Positions 61,621 to 64,000 of a DNA stretch of 64,000 bases are shown here, one piece after another; position 1 is the first letter of the stretch; each line of letters opens with the position of its first letter. The stretch comes from Clostridium simiarum (GTDB taxonomy: Bacteria; Bacillota; Clostridia; Clostridiales; Clostridiaceae): NCBI RefSeq assembly GCF_018919175.1, contig NZ_JAHLQL010000006.1, forward strand, positions 1-64,000, in the 5' to 3' direction. A program made the position numbers and the translations under genes. The notes under the pieces are model-generated. The model ran no database searches, was not told the DNA's origin, and saw only the letters and a program-made list of their open reading frames with translations.

Positions 61621-63366
61621 ATGTTTAAAAAATTCATTTTAGAAGATTTAAACTTAACAAAATACTTATTTTTCACTGGAAAAGGTGGAGTTGGTAAGAC
61701 TTCAACAGCCTGTGCTGTAGCAGTAACTCTAGCTGATATGGGTAAAAAGATTATGCTTATTAGCACAGATCCAGCTTCAAATCTTCAGGATGTTTTTAAT
61801 ACAGAATTAAATAATAAGGGAGTTTCTATAAAAGAAGTTCCTAATTTAGTGGTGGCAAACTTTGAGCCAGAAAAAGCTGCTGCTGAATATAGGGAAAGTG
61901 TAATAGCTCCTTACCGTGGAAAACTACCAGAAGTAGTTCTGAAAAACATGGAGGAACAGCTTTCAGGGTCATGCACTGTGGAAATTGCTGCATTTAATGA
62001 ATTCTCCACATTTATAACTGATAAAAAAGCAGCAGAGGAGTATGATCATATTATATTTGATACAGCACCAACAGGACATACGCTACGAATGTTACAGCTC
62101 CCATCAGCCTGGAGTAATTTTATTAGTGAAAGTACACATGGGGCTTCATGTTTAGGACAGCTTTCAGGACTTGAAAGCAAAAAAGAAATTTATAAAAGTG
62201 CAGTAAGTACTTTAGCTGATAAAGAAAAAACTACGCTTATACTAGTATCACGCCCAGAAGTATCACCTTTAAAAGAAGCTGAAAGAGCTTCTAAGGAACT
62301 TCAAGATATAGGAGTAAATAATCAAGTTTTAGTTATTAACGGTGTACTCCAAGAACATGAAGATGATCTTTCTAAGGCTATTTATATTAAGCAACAAAAA
62401 GCATTAAAGGATATACCAGAATCACTCAAAACTTTTGAGACTTTTGAAATTCCATTAAGACCTTATAATGTAACAGGCATTGAAAATGTAAGAGCACTTT
62501 TAAGGGATAACAATATTAAATATAACAATGAAACATTAAATATTAATAGTATACCTAAACTAAATAATGTAATAGAAGATTTATATAATACTGATAAAAA
62601 AGTAATATTTACAATGGGTAAAGGTGGGGTAGGTAAAACTACAATAGCTGCTGCAATAGCAGTAGCATTGGCTAAAAAAGGGAAGAAAGTCCATTTAACA
62701 ACTACTGACCCAGCAGCCCATTTAAAGTTTGTATTAGATGAAGATTATGGAATTACTTTAAGCCATATAGATGAAAAAGAAGAACTTGAAAAATACAAAG
62801 AAGAGGTATTAAGTAAAGCAAGGAAAACAATGAGTGAAGATGATATTGCTTATGTTGAAGAAGATTTAAGATCACCTTGTACTCAAGAAATTGCAGTATT
62901 CAGAGCCTTTGCGGAAATAGTTGAAAGATCAGAGCATGAGGTTGTAGTCATTGATACAGCGCCAACAGGCCATACCTTACTGCTTTTAGATTCCACTCAA
63001 AGTTATCATAAAGAAATTCAGCGTTCACAAGGAGATATTCCAGAATCAGTTAAGAAGCTTTTACCTAAGCTTAGGAATGAAGAGGACACAGAAGTCATTA
63101 TTGTAACATTAGCTGAAACAACTCCAGTTTATGAGGCTATGAGGCTTCAGGAAGATTTGAATAGAGCTGATATTCACAGTAAATGGTGGGTTATCAATTC
63201 AAGTTTTTATGCAGCAAATACAACTAATGATATTTTAAAAGTAAAAGCAAGCAATGAAGTACAGTGGATTAATAAGGTAAATGAAATATCCAAAGGTAAT
63301 TTTGCAGTTATAGAGTGGATGGCTGAAGAAGTTAAGGGTGAAAACCTTGGCCATTTAATAAACTAG
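61621..63366 (+). CDS. arsA: Arsenical pump ATPase ArsA (two-domain)
   Basis: A 581-residue protein made of two homologous ATPase halves. Each has a deviant Walker A: FFTGKGGVGKTSTA (about residue 17) and FTMGKGGVGKTTIA (about 330), and a DTAPTGHTLR/DTAPTGHTLL signal-transduction motif. Cys in SGSCTVEIAAFNEF and in SPCTQEIAVF are the metalloid-site cysteines. It powers the arsenite efflux protein. ATG 61621 is preceded by GAGGG. It lies between arsD and arsC. Confidence 0.95.
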   Translation: MFKKFILEDLNLTKYLFFTGKGGVGKTSTACAVAVTLADMGKKIMLISTDPASNLQDVFNTELNNKGVSIKEVPNLVVANFEPEKAAAEYRESVIAPYRGKLPEVVLKNMEEQLSGSCTVEIAAFNEFSTFITDKKAAEEYDHIIFDTAPTGHTLRMLQLPSAWSNFISESTHGASCLGQLSGLESKKEIYKSAVSTLADKEKTTLILVSRPEVSPLKEAERASKELQDIGVNNQVLVINGVLQEHEDDLSKAIYIKQQKALKDIPESLKTFETFEIPLRPYNVTGIENVRALLRDNNIKYNNETLNINSIPKLNNVIEDLYNTDKKVIFTMGKGGVGKTTIAAAIAVALAKKGKKVHLTTTDPAAHLKFVLDEDYGITLSHIDEKEELEKYKEEVLSKARKTMSEDDIAYVEEDLRSPCTQEIAVFRAFAEIVERSEHEVVVIDTAPTGHTLLLLDSTQSYHKEIQRSQGDIPESVKKLLPKLRNEEDTEVIIVTLAETTPVYEAMRLQEDLNRADIHSKWWVINSSFYAANTTNDILKVKASNEVQWINKVNEISKGNFAVIEWMAEEVKGENLGHLIN

Positions 63367-63370
63367 GTAT

Positions 63371-63412
63371 AATTCCACTACAAAGTCACAACATAAATTT
63401 TGTAGTGGAATT
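63371..63412 (+). terminator. Intercistronic hairpin between arsA and arsC
   Basis: AATTCCACTACAAA and its exact complement (14 bp) with a 14-base loop, starting four bases after the arsA stop, followed by only TTATAG. It may be a partial terminator that lowers arsC-acr3 expression, or an RNA processing and stability hairpin. Confidence 0.6.
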
Positions 63413-63461
63413 TTATAGATACACTTACTTATATAAAAGTAATTATAGGGAGGATAGTTTT

Positions 63462-63878
63462 ATGAAACCAAAGGTAGCATTTATATGTGTTCATAATTCT
63501 TGTAGATCTCAAATGGCAGAAGCATTAGGAAGATTATTTGCATCTGATGTTTTTGATTCATATTCCGCTGGAACAGAAACTAAACCACAAATAAATCAAG
63601 ATGCAGTAAGAATTATAAAAGATATGTATGAAGTGGACATGAATGAAGAGCATACATCTAAATTATTAACGGATATACCAGAAGTTGATATTGTTGTAAA
63701 AATGGGGTGTAATGTTGTTTGCCCTTTTTTACCTGCTAAGCATACAGAAGATTGGGGATTAGAAGATCCTACTGGTAAAGGTTATGAAGAGTTTATTAAA
63801 ATAGCAAAGACTATTGAAGAAAAAATTAAGGACTTATCAAAAAGAATTAAAAACAATGAAATTAATTTAAAGGAATAA
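63462..63878 (+). CDS. arsC: Arsenate reductase, low-molecular-weight phosphatase type
   Basis: A 138-residue ArsC of the thioredoxin-coupled type. The phosphatase loop CVHNSCRSQMAE has nucleophile Cys9 with Cys14; the redox pair Cys83 and Cys87 lies in KMGCNVVCPFLP. YSAGTETKPQINQDAV and DWGLEDPTGK are the other conserved stretches. It reduces arsenate to arsenite for export by Acr3. AGGGAGGA precedes ATG 63462; an earlier in-frame start at 63405 has none. Confidence 0.92.
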   Translation: MKPKVAFICVHNSCRSQMAEALGRLFASDVFDSYSAGTETKPQINQDAVRIIKDMYEVDMNEEHTSKLLTDIPEVDIVVKMGCNVVCPFLPAKHTEDWGLEDPTGKGYEEFIKIAKTIEEKIKDLSKRIKNNEINLKE

Positions 63879-63920
63879 TTTATATTATAAACTATGAATT
63901 TTTATAAAGGAGGATTAATT

Positions 63921-64000
63921 ATGCCTTTAAAAAGTAAAAAAGAAAAGAAAGGCCTTGGAATATTTGAAAGGTATCTTACTATATGGGTAGCACTTTGTAT
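63921..64000 (+). CDS. acr3: Start of the arsenite efflux protein Acr3 (partial)
   Basis: The first 26 codons lie in the window: a basic start (MPLKSKKEKKGLG), then IFERYLTIWVALC, the beginning of the first membrane helix of ACR3 transporters (LDRYLTLWI). AAAGGAGG precedes ATG. Position right after arsC supports the call. Confidence 0.75.
   Translation, partial: MPLKSKKEKKGLGIFERYLTIWVALC

Noticed and set aside
1..64000. CRISPR arrays, tRNA and rRNA genes
   Set aside because: No spaced direct repeats of CRISPR size, no tRNA-like cloverleaf with a T-arm GTTCGA motif in context and no rRNA segments were noticed; a dedicated scan was not possible.

Overview
The window reads as a low-GC, spore-forming Clostridium (cluster I type). 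The grounds are very AT-rich coding and intergenic DNA, strong AGGAGG-type ribosome binding sites, a gerK-type germinant receptor operon behind a sigma-G-like promoter, several PTS operons with PRD regulators, and fucose genes. No rRNA, tRNA or CRISPR array was seen.

Layout. 1-2,000: end of an azoreductase-like gene, then decayed IS256, IS3 and IS110 transposase relics. 2,074-8,363: a PRD/EIIB/EIIA regulator and a lactose/cellobiose-type PTS (EIIB, EIIA, EIIC) with a GH1 6-phospho-glycosidase. 8,560-13,944: a fucose operon (RhaB-type kinase, fucI, cytoplasmic GH29 alpha-L-fucosidase, fucA). Together these could handle a fucosylated beta-galactoside. 14,000-18,650: a graveyard of IS3 and IS66 fragments, a truncated LexA-like gene behind an SOS-like palindrome, a truncated DUF3990 gene, a DUF4352 protein and an iron-sulfur flavoprotein. 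18,695-21,177: PLP decarboxylase divergent from a LysR regulator. 21,499-26,295: two-component system plus three-gene ABC transporter of the lantibiotic-resistance (CprABC-RK) kind. 26,606-30,421: AraC regulator, methyltransferase, and a TetR regulator with two membrane proteins that share an operator. 30,651-40,745 and 50,860-53,721: a carbohydrate cluster with glucose-type EIIA, EIICB, a PRD regulator, RPE-like and PdxA-like enzymes, PPi-type phosphofructokinase, transaldolase-like enzyme, Fe-alcohol dehydrogenase and HAD phosphatase. Its substrate is unknown.

The most notable part is a roughly 10-kb integrated mobilizable element at about 40,782-50,765 that splits this cluster. It has imperfect 24-bp inverted ends, a large serine recombinase, a TnpW-like protein, MobC, a broken relaxase, a RepA-like ATPase and a DUF6076 protein. 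At its left end it carries two different reverse transcriptases separated by a structured gap, the layout of a DRT3 (Drt3a/Drt3b plus ncRNA) antiphage system. Joining the two flanks rebuilds a complete rho-independent terminator hairpin, so the element landed in the loop of the terminator that follows the phosphofructokinase gene.

53,722-60,577: broken C45-type hydrolase, AAA ATPase, GNAT acetyltransferase and the gerKA-KC-(small)-KB operon. 60,824-64,000: an arsenic operon arsR-arsD-arsA-arsC-acr3 running off the window, with a canonical promoter and a perfect ArsR-type palindrome.
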